Source of the DNA: Paenibacillus plantarum
GTDB taxonomy: Bacteria; Bacillota; Bacilli; Paenibacillales; NBRC-103111
Length of the DNA: 64,000 nt
Reading direction: 5' to 3'
Assembly: GCF_013141695.1 (NCBI RefSeq)
Contig: NZ_WHNY01000090.1
Coordinates: 87,823-151,822 of the forward strand
The translations under genes were made by a program, and so were the position numbers. Below the pieces are notes generated by a model. That model did no database searches. It was not told where the DNA came from and saw only the letters and a list, made by a program, of their open reading frames with translations. Shown one piece after another: positions 33,377 to 41,432 of the stretch; the first letter of the stretch is position 1, and each line of letters opens with the position of its first letter.

Positions 33377-33391
33377 CAACATTTTTGCGAT
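33377..33391. promoter_or_regulatory. Shared 15-bp element CAACATTTTTGCGAT (transporter copy)
   Basis: Identical to 36801-36815 ahead of the YesN-like gene. On the minus strand (ATCGCAAAAATGTTG) it lies 25 bp before a TAAAAT -10-like element and about 70 bp before the permease start. A likely binding site of the adjacent AraC-type response regulator. Confidence 0.6.
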
Positions 33392-33410
33392 ATGTAACAC
33401 TTTTTTACGT

Positions 33411-33462
33411 AAAAAAACACCCATTCAGCCCGGACGTCTTCACGCCGACTTCATAGGTGTTT
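33411..33462 (-). terminator. Terminator behind the YesM-like kinase gene
   Basis: AAACACCTAT pairs with ATGGGTGTTT around a 28-nt loop and is followed by T7 on the minus strand. It is 2 bp after the kinase stop codon and separates the regulatory genes from the transporter operon. Confidence 0.78.
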
Positions 33463-33464
33463 CC

Positions 33465-35216
33465 TCATCTAGTACGATCATCTTCCTTGGAATACCCCTC
33501 CGCCGTATAGGCAGGAAAGTTCAGAAATACGCTGGTGCCGTGCCCAAGTTCACTATCAATACGCAAGCCATAGCTTTGACCAAAGCGAATCTGGATGCGA
33601 TCATGCACATTTTTCAACCCGTACCCGACCGAGCTCAATTGAATAACCTCTTCTGCCAGTTCCTTACTCATCCCTGGTCCGTTGTCTGCGATGCAGAACT
33701 CCAGATCATCTCCCGACCTGTACCCTCGCAGGGTGATACAGCCGCGTCCACTCCCCTTACGGAGCTTATCAATACCATGCTCTAGCGCATTTTCCAAAAT
33801 CGGCTGAAAAATAAGATTAATCATGTCATATCGCAATAATGCTTCATCTACTTCACAAATGAAATCAAAGCGATAATTGTGCATGATACTTTGGATATGC
33901 ATATAATCTTTGGCATTCTCCAATTCATTTCGGACAGGGATGAAATCTCTCCCTTTATTGAGAACCGTTCGATAGAAGCGTGAAACGGTATTCGTGATCT
34001 GACTAATTTCCATCGCATCAATCTCTAAAGCCTTCCAATTAATAATTGACAAGGTGTTATATAGAAAATGCGGATTGATCTGTGTCTGCAGCGCCTTGAG
34101 TTCCGCCTCTTTCTGCGTGATCTTACTTTGATACACTTCTTCGATCAAGGTGTTAATATTCACAAGCATATTGCCGAACCGATTCGTCAATTGGCCAATT
34201 TCATCTCTAGACTGACTTGATACGTCAATCTTCAGGTTCCCGTTTTCGACGATCATCATCTTCTTATTGAGCTTAATAATACGTTTGACGAAGGTGTTGG
34301 AGAACATCCAGATGATGAGCAGCAGTCCAGCCAAACAAACCAAGACAATCAAGGCTGTCGCACTGACAATGCTCCTTGCATCCACCGAAATCCCGCTTTT
34401 AGGCGTAAAATAAACGAGCTTCCATCCCGGCTCCGCCATATCCGCTGTGATGTACATGTAATCTGTTGCCTGCATCGAAAATGAACCGATTCGCTCCATT
34501 AACTGGGAGGAAGGCAGCGAGGCGATTGGCATCTCTGCACTCATCTTCATGTTTTTAGATAGAATTTGATTGCCCTCTTTATCTAAAATCAAAATCCCAT
34601 AGGCTTTCGTTTGGATATCATCCAAGCCTTGAAACAAACTATCGGCATCGATGCTCAGGAACAACACCGCGGGTGTCTTCCCTACCTGCACGCCCTCTTC
34701 ACTTACGAACGGTCTTGTAGCGAAGAGCTTACCATTCTTAATGTTCCATTGTGTTTCTTTCGAATGCTTCTGCTGACTCGCCCACTTTAGATCCGATGTT
34801 AATTCCAGCGGCAGAATATATTCGCCACGCAGAATAGACTGATTCTCGGTAAACACCGATATTTGTAAGATATCATGATTAAAATCAAGAATATTACTGA
34901 AGAACGGATCCACATAATCCCGATACAAAACAGGAAAATCACCGTCATTACTAATAAAGATGCGCTTAAATACAACATTCTGTGTGATCGAATTAATGAT
35001 CGCTTCATGTTGCTTCGCGCGATAGTTAATCGTCTCGGCGATTTGACTAATCGACCCATCCAAATTCTGTTTCGCTTGTTGAAGCAGGAATGAGCTAGCT
35101 TGGTGATAGGAAAACATCCCCAATACGACAACCGGAATAATGGAAACGACCATGTAGGAGATAAAAAGCTTCTGCTTAAATCTTAGGTTTTGGAAATAAG
35201 CTAGGAAAGTTCGCAT
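33465..35216 (-). CDS. YesM-like sensor histidine kinase
   Basis: A 583-aa kinase: N-terminal helix (LFISYMVVSIIPVVVLGMFS), an extracytoplasmic sensor region (about 40-285), a second membrane helix (IVSATALIVLVCLAGLLLIIWMF), a HAMP segment (KLNKKMMIVENGNLKIDVSSQSRDEIGQL), the His_kinase box ALQTQINPHFLYNTLSIINWKALE with the phosphorylated His in NPHFLYN, and an HATPase domain (FQPILENALEHG, ADNGPGM, GYGLKNVHDRI). Start set at the ATG one base after the response-regulator stop, so the two are coupled. It pairs with the upstream YesN-like regulator and presumably senses extracellular pectin sugars or the loaded binding protein. Confidence 0.92.
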   Translation of the reverse strand: MRTFLAYFQNLRFKQKLFISYMVVSIIPVVVLGMFSYHQASSFLLQQAKQNLDGSISQIAETINYRAKQHEAIINSITQNVVFKRIFISNDGDFPVLYRDYVDPFFSNILDFNHDILQISVFTENQSILRGEYILPLELTSDLKWASQQKHSKETQWNIKNGKLFATRPFVSEEGVQVGKTPAVLFLSIDADSLFQGLDDIQTKAYGILILDKEGNQILSKNMKMSAEMPIASLPSSQLMERIGSFSMQATDYMYITADMAEPGWKLVYFTPKSGISVDARSIVSATALIVLVCLAGLLLIIWMFSNTFVKRIIKLNKKMMIVENGNLKIDVSSQSRDEIGQLTNRFGNMLVNINTLIEEVYQSKITQKEAELKALQTQINPHFLYNTLSIINWKALEIDAMEISQITNTVSRFYRTVLNKGRDFIPVRNELENAKDYMHIQSIMHNYRFDFICEVDEALLRYDMINLIFQPILENALEHGIDKLRKGSGRGCITLRGYRSGDDLEFCIADNGPGMSKELAEEVIQLSSVGYGLKNVHDRIQIRFGQSYGLRIDSELGHGTSVFLNFPAYTAEGYSKEDDRTR

Positions 35217-35217
35217 A

Positions 35218-36714
35218 TCAGCTCGTTCCTTCTCGGAATTTGGCCGGACTTTGCCCATGAACTTGTTTAAATGTTTTGCAGAAATACGACGTATTCATAT
35301 AGCCAACTTGCTGACTAATGTCCGCAATCGTTAGATGCGTTTCCCGCAGCAAAGCCTCCGCCTTATGCATCCGAATGGTTGTTAGATATTTAACAAACGT
35401 TTGCCCTACTTCCCGCTTAAACAGGTAGCTCACATAGGTCTGTGTAAGAAACACCTTCTCTGCAATCCATTGCAAGCTGATATCCGATGTGTAGTTATCT
35501 TCAATCAGTTTCCGGATGTCCTTGATCACTTTCTTACTGAATTCCGGATTATGAACATCCGTATTGCCGTCCAGCAAACCGAGAACAGTTTGAATTTGCG
35601 CTTTCAGCTCGGCTAAGGACTTACACCCGAATATGGCCTCCACAATCGACTTAAAGGCGTGGACGTCCGTTTTGCCAGCCGTTTCCCCTATTTTCTTAGC
35701 CAACTCCGTACACATATACTTCACATAAATCGCAGAATGTTGCCCGCTCCCGTCAATCGTCTTAAAGAATAGCTCAACACCTTGGCGTAGGCCGAACTCA
35801 TCCTTGACTTCTAAATGCCAATAAAGAGTTTCCATCAGCTTAGGGATAGTGCTCGCTATTTCTTCTTGCCCTTGGCTTTCATCCGTATACAGCACTGTGC
35901 TTTCATGAAAGAAAAATTTATAGTCCAGCACATTCTCCATAAGCTTAAACTCGGGAGCCAACTCATCTCCCGTATTGATTAGCCTGGAAATGACCATCGT
36001 AAAGGTTTCGTTGTAGGCATCCGCAATGCTTGCTTTCAACTTGCTGCCTAACGACTCCTGATCTTCCTTACGCACCGTGTGATCCCATCGCACACAAACT
36101 AAGCTCTGACTTTCATTCAAATTCACATAATCGAATGGCGCACGAATGACGGATTGAAGCCTCTCTGGAAGCAAGTCGTGCTCAACATCAAAGACCGATG
36201 AACTGTAGTCGATCAGAATCAATTGAATGGACATCTGACTAAAATGAAGCCCGATGAGATCTAACTTGCGAGAGAGCGATGAAGAAGCTTGCGCAGCATG
36301 AAGGATCTCTAAGAAGAGTTCTTCCTTCTCTTGTTCCTGATCCTTATGACAGAGGGCAATGACCTCATGAAAGGCTCTTTGGAAATCACTCACATCGATG
36401 GGCTTGAGCAGATACGACGAGATTTGATAGTGAATCGCTCTTTGTGCATACTCAAACTCCCCATATGCGCTGAAAATAATAATTTTCAACTCCGGGAATT
36501 GCGCCCGTGCCCGCTCACATAACGTAAGGCCATCCATAAATGGCATCTTGATGTCCGTTAATACAATATCGATGGGATGCGAAGCTAGCATCTCCAACGC
36601 TTCTTCACCATTCTCAGCTTCCAACACAGCTAGGGGCAGGTTATATTTATGGATTAATCGCTTAATCCCTTCTCTTTCAATATGCTCGTCATCCACGATG
36701 AGGATCTGAAACAT
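35218..36714 (-). CDS. YesN-like response regulator with AraC-type DNA-binding domain
   Basis: A 498-aa regulator. Receiver domain 1-120: ILIVDDEHIEREGIKRL, phospho-acceptor Asp in IVLTDIKMPFMDG, and SAYGEFEYAQRAI, LLKPIDVSD. Then a long linker, and a C-terminal AraC HTH (FSKKVIKDIRKLIEDNYTSDISLQWIAEKVFLTQTYVSYLFKREVGQTF, then MHKAEALLRETHLTIADISQQVGYMNTSYFCKTFKQVHGQSP). The start MFQILI is set by GGAGG; the earlier TTG lies upstream of that box. It likely binds the 15-bp element found ahead of itself and ahead of the permease gene. Confidence 0.93.
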   Translation of the reverse strand: MFQILIVDDEHIEREGIKRLIHKYNLPLAVLEAENGEEALEMLASHPIDIVLTDIKMPFMDGLTLCERARAQFPELKIIIFSAYGEFEYAQRAIHYQISSYLLKPIDVSDFQRAFHEVIALCHKDQEQEKEELFLEILHAAQASSSLSRKLDLIGLHFSQMSIQLILIDYSSSVFDVEHDLLPERLQSVIRAPFDYVNLNESQSLVCVRWDHTVRKEDQESLGSKLKASIADAYNETFTMVISRLINTGDELAPEFKLMENVLDYKFFFHESTVLYTDESQGQEEIASTIPKLMETLYWHLEVKDEFGLRQGVELFFKTIDGSGQHSAIYVKYMCTELAKKIGETAGKTDVHAFKSIVEAIFGCKSLAELKAQIQTVLGLLDGNTDVHNPEFSKKVIKDIRKLIEDNYTSDISLQWIAEKVFLTQTYVSYLFKREVGQTFVKYLTTIRMHKAEALLRETHLTIADISQQVGYMNTSYFCKTFKQVHGQSPAKFREGTS

Positions 36715-36800
36715 GCGCTTCCTCCATTCCAAGGCCCGCTCCTATAGTGCGAAACCAACTCCATCTAAATTCTATCAGAAGACCGCTTCCGATTAAAATT

Positions 36801-36815
36801 CAACATTTTTGCGAT
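36801..36815. promoter_or_regulatory. Shared 15-bp element CAACATTTTTGCGAT (regulator copy)
   Basis: Identical to the site ahead of the permease gene. It is 87 bp from the regulator start and 26 bp from a TAGAAT -10-like element on the minus strand. The equal distances at both sites support a real activator site. Confidence 0.6.
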
Positions 36816-36912
36816 CCATATCATATTTTTATGGAGTACTCGAGATCTCGGCGCTCGGGTGTTGTTAGGGGAGTTTGTTGGTTTTGAGAGGCTAGTGCGC
36901 CAGAGATTTTCA

Positions 36913-37101
36913 TTAACTGGAAAATGTACAGCTATTTACGAGAAATTTCATCATAAACGGGATTTAGCTGTGAAATATGTAGTTAAAATCACTCATTTTG
37001 TTTATATAGGTAAAAACTTGTAAAATTAAATGTATATTTTCCATTTAATCTGCGTTGGACTGATAAATCCAAATATTTAACTACATAAAATCCATTTATT
37101 C
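36913..37101. repeat. Four-unit interspersed repeat, locus A
   Basis: Four imperfect palindromic units of about 25 bp of the type TTAACTG-N-CAGYTAA begin (TARMTG core) at 36914, 36965, 37027 and 37078. The spacings are 51, 62 and 51 bp. The same architecture recurs at loci B (57.5 kb) and C (63.7 kb). It lies just behind the terminator of comQ. Confidence 0.8.
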
Positions 37102-37123
37102 GCCTGGGGTTCAGGAGATATTA

Positions 37124-37150
37124 AGAAAAGAGCAGGCGCTATGCCTGCTC
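37124..37150 (-). terminator. Terminator overlapping the comQ stop codon
   Basis: GAGCAGGC/GCCTGCTC, a perfect 8-bp stem with a 5-nt loop, followed by TTTTCTT on the minus strand. The 5' arm includes the last codons of comQ. Confidence 0.82.
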
Positions 37151-38077
37151 CACTTCAACACCCAGCTTTATGAAATTGCCCCACGTCAGTGTCCGAAACT
37201 CTTCCTTCCATGGCGACAACGCTGGCAGCTCTGCCCATATCTCCTCCGCTTTCTGCGTGCACACGCTTTGAACGATGCGCGCATACTCCAAGCAGCCGGA
37301 GTCCTGAATCAACTGTTTCACGTCATCTTCCTTTTCTGCAAAAAGTTCAGCCGTGATCTCCCCCCTGTAGTAAGCCTTCACGGGTGAGAACTCTTCATCT
37401 TCAATAGAGAGTAGATACAGGATGGGCAGCGTCCGCTTCTTCGCCATGAGGTCACTTTTCTCATCATAGCGTACGAGATCCCGCACATCATTCTGAATCT
37501 GGTGGAGAAGTCCCACACAATCGGCGATCTGATGCAGCTGCTCTATTGTTCCCTCTGCACAGGCTGTATCGGAATAGCCTAGGAAGCAAGCAAGACGGAA
37601 TAACGAACCCGATTTCTCTTGCGTCATCCATAAATATTCATCAACGGTGGAAACCGCATTAATCACATCTTTATGCTGGCCATTAATCGATCTAGCAATG
37701 ATTTTGCTAATTTCAACCAGCATCGTTCCGCTGGCATTGATCCTGCCCAATTCACCTATCATACCGATCAGTAGCGCCAATACAGCATTCAACGCACTCG
37801 CCGTGTCCACGCGCATCCAAGGCTTACTTTCGCTGTCCTGATCCTGCAGATCATCGACGATATCCAGGATAAGAACAACTAACTCCGTTAATGCCGCTCG
37901 GCGATAGATATCAGGCGAACTCCCACCAAGCATAGCGTGTGTGCACAACGTGACTTTGGACCAAGACAGACTCGAGGTCTCGTTATCTGACATACATGAT
38001 CTCAGCAGCATTTTCAAATCCTCATCAAACATATAATCATCCATCATCCGTGCCATGTGCTGCTGAATGTCCTGCAT
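37139..38077 (-). CDS. comQ: ComQ-like isoprenyl transferase
   Basis: A 312-aa class I isoprenoid synthase-fold protein. First Asp-rich motif DDLQD (residues 75-79, in ILDIVDDLQDQD), helical core with TQEKSGSLFRLACFLGY, and second motif QNDVRD (195-200), which has fewer Asp residues than chain-elongating synthases. This is as in ComQ, which transfers a geranyl or farnesyl group to a Trp of the ComX pheromone. The gene lies 15 bp after the ComA-like regulator gene, and a ComX-like peptide is encoded across the operon promoter. That context argues for ComQ rather than a housekeeping prenyl synthase. Last gene of the operon. Confidence 0.82.
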   Translation of the reverse strand: MQDIQQHMARMMDDYMFDEDLKMLLRSCMSDNETSSLSWSKVTLCTHAMLGGSSPDIYRRAALTELVVLILDIVDDLQDQDSESKPWMRVDTASALNAVLALLIGMIGELGRINASGTMLVEISKIIARSINGQHKDVINAVSTVDEYLWMTQEKSGSLFRLACFLGYSDTACAEGTIEQLHQIADCVGLLHQIQNDVRDLVRYDEKSDLMAKKRTLPILYLLSIEDEEFSPVKAYYRGEITAELFAEKEDDVKQLIQDSGCLEYARIVQSVCTQKAEEIWAELPALSPWKEEFRTLTWGNFIKLGVEVEQA

Positions 38078-38092
38078 GCGAAGCGCCTACTT

Positions 38093-38725
38093 TCAGGTGT
38101 AATATTTACTTTTGATAAACTTCTCCAAAGCCTCAGTCCTTGATTTGGCGCCCCATTTGTCATAAATTTTACGCAAATAATTATCAACCGTACGCTTACT
38201 CATGAAAATCCGTTCAGCAATTTGTTCGTGTGTAGCCCCTTTAACCAGCATGTTCATCATGAGCACTTCTTCCTCTTGCAGTTCACATTCTTCGCCTGCA
38301 TCAGCCTCATTCAATTGCATCTGGTTAAAAACGGACAGTGGAATCATCGTATATCCATCCAAAATACAATACACCATATTCTTGATCGTCCGCTCCGTCG
38401 ACTCTTTCGACAGGACACCGCTTACTTTCATTTCAATTAATTTATTGTAAATACCTGCCAACTCAATGCCGGTGAAGATGACAATATGGATGTGCGGATA
38501 TAGTTGTTTAAGCTGTGCCGCAACTTCTGTGCCCGTCTGATCGGGAAGCTGATAGTCTAGGAATATGAGCCCAGGCTGATGCAACTTCACATATTCCAAG
38601 CATTCCTTCGCATTACTAACAACGCCAACTACCTCGATACGATCTATCTCATCAAGCAACGTCTTCGTCGCTCTTGCAAATAAGGGATGGTCATCGACCA
38701 CTAATGTTTTGACGATTTCACTCAT
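38093..38725 (-). CDS. comA: ComA-like response regulator (LuxR-type HTH)
   Basis: A 210-aa regulator close in length to B. subtilis ComA (214). Receiver: TLVVDDHPLFARATKTLLDEI, acceptor Asp in LIFLDYQLPDQTGTEV, VIFTGIELAGIY and VSGVLSKESTERTIKNMVYCILDGYTMIPLSVFNQM, which follows ComA closely. C-terminal LuxR HTH: MLVKGATHEQIAERIFMSKRTVDNYLRKIYDKWGAKSRTEAL. Overlaps the kinase gene by 4 bp (ATGA) and is followed by comQ. It would be phosphorylated by the ComP-like kinase on pheromone binding. The target genes are not apparent; no ComA-type box was found in the divergent promoter. Confidence 0.87.
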   Translation of the reverse strand: MSEIVKTLVVDDHPLFARATKTLLDEIDRIEVVGVVSNAKECLEYVKLHQPGLIFLDYQLPDQTGTEVAAQLKQLYPHIHIVIFTGIELAGIYNKLIEMKVSGVLSKESTERTIKNMVYCILDGYTMIPLSVFNQMQLNEADAGEECELQEEEVLMMNMLVKGATHEQIAERIFMSKRTVDNYLRKIYDKWGAKSRTEALEKFIKSKYYT

Positions 38726-41028
38726 GCTGACATCACTTCCTCAGTTGGTATTGTGATTAAAATGTGGGTCCCTTCCCCCTCAGCGGTCTCCAGTTCAAAG
38801 CTCCCGCCTACATGCAGCACACGGCTTCTCATATAAGCAAGCCCCATACCGGATGCGGCGATTTCAACGGCGACCTCTTCCTTCACATGGAACCCTACGC
38901 CATCATCCCGATAACTTAAATAAAAGAAATGGTCTTCTTCCCACAAGTGAAAGCTGACATTAGCCGCCTGCGAATGTTTCTTCGCGTTGTTAAGTAATTC
39001 TTGTACAATCCGGAAGATATGCCGTTTGGCCGATATATCCTTGCCTTCGATTTCGGAAATTTGCTCCGCTCGGAAGGAAATCTCGAACGGCGTCGTATAC
39101 GATTCCTTCTCAACGAACGTCTTCAAAGTTTGCTTCAATCCTACCTCTTTTAACAGATGAGGATTCAACTCGAAGCAGCTCTGACGCAAGCTGGCATTGA
39201 TCATTTCCACAAAGTTGTTCATGCTGTTCAGCTGTTCGCGATCCTCTTGTCGCATCGAAGGTTTCTCGGCCAATGAGGTTAATCTTCGCTTGAGGAAAAA
39301 CAAATCCTGCATCGTCGTATCATGAAGATCCGTGGCAATTCGAACACGTTCCTCCTCCTGCAGCTCGAACATCACCTTCCGTAACCAGAGATGTTCTTCC
39401 TGCGGAAGATGGGAAACCATCTGCTGAAGTCTGCCCGTTAACTTACGAATCAGATACACATTTTCCATACTTACTTCCAAGTAGGAAGTGATTAACTGCA
39501 GCCACTGCAGCTCCTCCTTCGATATCCGTGTGTTCGTCTTCTTCCGAGTCACGATGAGATAGCTTGTGTATTCCTCATGGCAGTTCATTTCCATGAACGT
39601 GTAGTAAGGATGATCGAGCATGGCAGATGAATTCACCAAACGCTGGATTTCTGCCGTATCGACTTCACCTTCGCAGAAAATTTCAATATCATTTTTATGC
39701 CGAAAAACAATCGCGCCACCTGTCACTTGCAGCGTACCCACAATATCCACTAGGATGATATCCTTCAGATCACGGAAGCTGGAGATGGTTCCTAGATTTT
39801 TGGAAATCTTTTTTAGTGCTGACTTCAGTACATACTTTCTCGGGAACAAATAGGGCTCTAATCTCGTCGTCCAATATTCGGTTGCATACAACATGGCAGA
39901 AAGAAGGAAGATCGAGCCTAGGAATACGAATAAAATTTGCTTTCCGTTGGTTTCCCCATGAAAAATGATAGCAAAAGCGCCAGTAAACAAGCTGACGGGT
40001 ACTACGGCCATTAGACAAGCAAATAATACACGCCGTACGACAAGGCCGATATCATATAACTGATCGGAAGCGATTAAATAAGAGAACGTGATGGGAAATA
40101 TTAATAATAGCCAACTTGTATAAATTGGATCGAATATCCAATCTCCGATAATGAGCTGCGGGAGGAACGAGAGACAGATAATAGGTAGAAACGAAATGAG
40201 CAAGGAGTAGAACACACTTTTGATAATACCAGCGAGCGGCGTCTGTGCTTTCCTAACCTTCACAAACAACGTTGCCAATAGAGAAATATTTAAGGAAATA
40301 ACAATGATGAAGAATCCCATCGTGACCGATCCGTCATACCGATATACGAACGCCATCGAAGGAAATAAGTATAGACCTCTCATTACAAAAGCTAGGAAAG
40401 CAATCCCGTACAAATATTTAAAGTGACCCTTGGGCAGCTCCATGTCTCCCTTTTCTTTGAAGAACACCACAAGAAAATGTAAAAAGACAATGGGCAGCAC
40501 CATCATCGAACTAGCAATCATCAACTTGCCTATTAAATCTCCCCGCATGGATGCGCCTAAGCTCATGAAGATGAGGGCAGCGCTAAGGAACGAGAACGCG
40601 AGCAAGCGTGCCGAAGGCGAACGACTTTCCCTTACTAATAAGAGTACGCACATGAATAGACAGACGAATTCCTCGGCGAGCGAAATGATATCGAACAGGG
40701 CTGGTCGGCTTGTCCTCAAATCGATCGATTCAACGACGCCATCTCGCCAAATCACAACCGTATTCGCCTTCTCAACTACATTCCACCGCTTGACGGTTGA
40801 CCATTCACCTGGTGGTTTACCATCAATCGCAATGACTTTGTCACCGATATGAATCTTATCATTCGTGCTATTCGCCTCAAGTTTACTGACAATCCACTCG
40901 TCTGTATGAGCTGTGTCCAAGTAGATACCATTATAGGGAAAATGAAAGGTTACAAACGAACACCAGATTTGCAAGGCAATGAAGAGCACCAGATACATAC
41001 TCACAGAAATTTTCACTACTATTTTCAA
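38722..41028 (-). CDS. comP: ComP-like sensor histidine kinase
   Basis: A 768-aa kinase (B. subtilis ComP 769). First membrane helix, then a PDZ-like extracytoplasmic segment (KIHIGDKVIAIDGKPPGEW, residues about 55-105), followed by about seven to eight helices to about residue 370. Then a linker, the HisKA_3 box EEERVRIATDLHDTTMQDLFF (His near 570) and HATPase (IVQELLNNAKKHSQ, DDGVGFHV, GMGLAYMRSRV). Start codon is TTG with GGGGAG 6 nt upstream, 78 bp from the divergent peptide gene. A polytopic N-terminus plus HisKA_3 is the ComP plan, and the length matches almost exactly. Confidence 0.87.
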   Translation of the reverse strand: MKIVVKISVSMYLVLFIALQIWCSFVTFHFPYNGIYLDTAHTDEWIVSKLEANSTNDKIHIGDKVIAIDGKPPGEWSTVKRWNVVEKANTVVIWRDGVVESIDLRTSRPALFDIISLAEEFVCLFMCVLLLVRESRSPSARLLAFSFLSAALIFMSLGASMRGDLIGKLMIASSMMVLPIVFLHFLVVFFKEKGDMELPKGHFKYLYGIAFLAFVMRGLYLFPSMAFVYRYDGSVTMGFFIIVISLNISLLATLFVKVRKAQTPLAGIIKSVFYSLLISFLPIICLSFLPQLIIGDWIFDPIYTSWLLLIFPITFSYLIASDQLYDIGLVVRRVLFACLMAVVPVSLFTGAFAIIFHGETNGKQILFVFLGSIFLLSAMLYATEYWTTRLEPYLFPRKYVLKSALKKISKNLGTISSFRDLKDIILVDIVGTLQVTGGAIVFRHKNDIEIFCEGEVDTAEIQRLVNSSAMLDHPYYTFMEMNCHEEYTSYLIVTRKKTNTRISKEELQWLQLITSYLEVSMENVYLIRKLTGRLQQMVSHLPQEEHLWLRKVMFELQEEERVRIATDLHDTTMQDLFFLKRRLTSLAEKPSMRQEDREQLNSMNNFVEMINASLRQSCFELNPHLLKEVGLKQTLKTFVEKESYTTPFEISFRAEQISEIEGKDISAKRHIFRIVQELLNNAKKHSQAANVSFHLWEEDHFFYLSYRDDGVGFHVKEEVAVEIAASGMGLAYMRSRVLHVGGSFELETAEGEGTHILITIPTEEVMSA

Positions 41029-41055
41029 TTACCTCTCCCCTAAATTCCATTATTT

Positions 41056-41064
41056 TGCTATAAT
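41056..41064 (+). promoter_or_regulatory. Extended -10 promoter of the ComX-like gene
   Basis: TGCTATAAT, a perfect -10 with the TG extension and no clear -35 upstream, about 40 bp before the start codon. The divergent comP leader runs the other way within the same 77 bp, so the promoters likely influence each other. Confidence 0.7.
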
Positions 41065-41105
41065 CACTCTTGTAACCTATTATTAAAAAAGAGGGAGCTA
41101 AAACA

Positions 41106-41306
41106 ATGGCGATTATTCAATTGAACCCAGAATTGCAACGTTCCGTACAAGCAGTGAAGCGCGCAGAACTGCGCAAGCAAGCAGATTCCTTTATGGTGGC
41201 TCAACCTCTATCTGCTGAAGAAACAGCTGCACTTATCAAAACATTTACAACTCCTTCAGACACAAGAAAACAAAATGCCAATGAGCCTTCTAACTATTGG
41301 TGGTAA
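41106..41306 (+). CDS. comX: ComX-like quorum-sensing pheromone precursor
   Basis: A 66-aa peptide, no signal peptide, reading SFMVAQPLSAEETAALIKTF in its second half and ending NEPSNYWW. ComX precursors are 50-75 aa, carry a middle segment of the kind ACLIGFDVQETETIIKAY, and end within a few residues after the Trp that ComQ prenylates. Both features are matched, with two Trp at the very C-terminus. GAGGGAG lies 8 nt before the ATG, and a strong terminator follows, so it is its own transcript. It diverges from comP-comA-comQ rather than lying between comQ and comP. The identity is inferred from context plus weak similarity; which Trp is modified is unknown. Confidence 0.7.
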   Translation: MAIIQLNPELQRSVQAVKRAELRKQADSFMVAQPLSAEETAALIKTFTTPSDTRKQNANEPSNYWW

Positions 41307-41332
41307 TCTAGTAGTCTTATTTTACCAAATAC

Positions 41333-41382
41333 AAAAAAGGATTGCATATTAGCCACATGCTAATTATACAATCCTTTTTTTA
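41333..41382. terminator. Terminator after the ComX-like gene
   Basis: AAAAAAGGATTG pairs with CAATCCTTTTTT, and TTAGC with GCTAA inside. It is a long strong stem usable on both strands, ending the ComX-like gene (+) and the Rieske gene operon (-). Confidence 0.9.
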
Positions 41383-41432
41383 ATTCGTATGCATGTCATT
41401 CGCACTACTCTTCCCTAATCCGACAAATCTCG

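Larger units (their letters stand above)
36715..37138. other. Intergenic region with repeat element (locus A)
   Basis: 424 bp between the YesN-like gene and comQ. It holds the 15-bp regulator element, an AT-rich promoter segment, a C-free G/T tract (36861-36890), the four-unit repeat element (locus A) and the comQ terminator. Confidence 0.85.
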
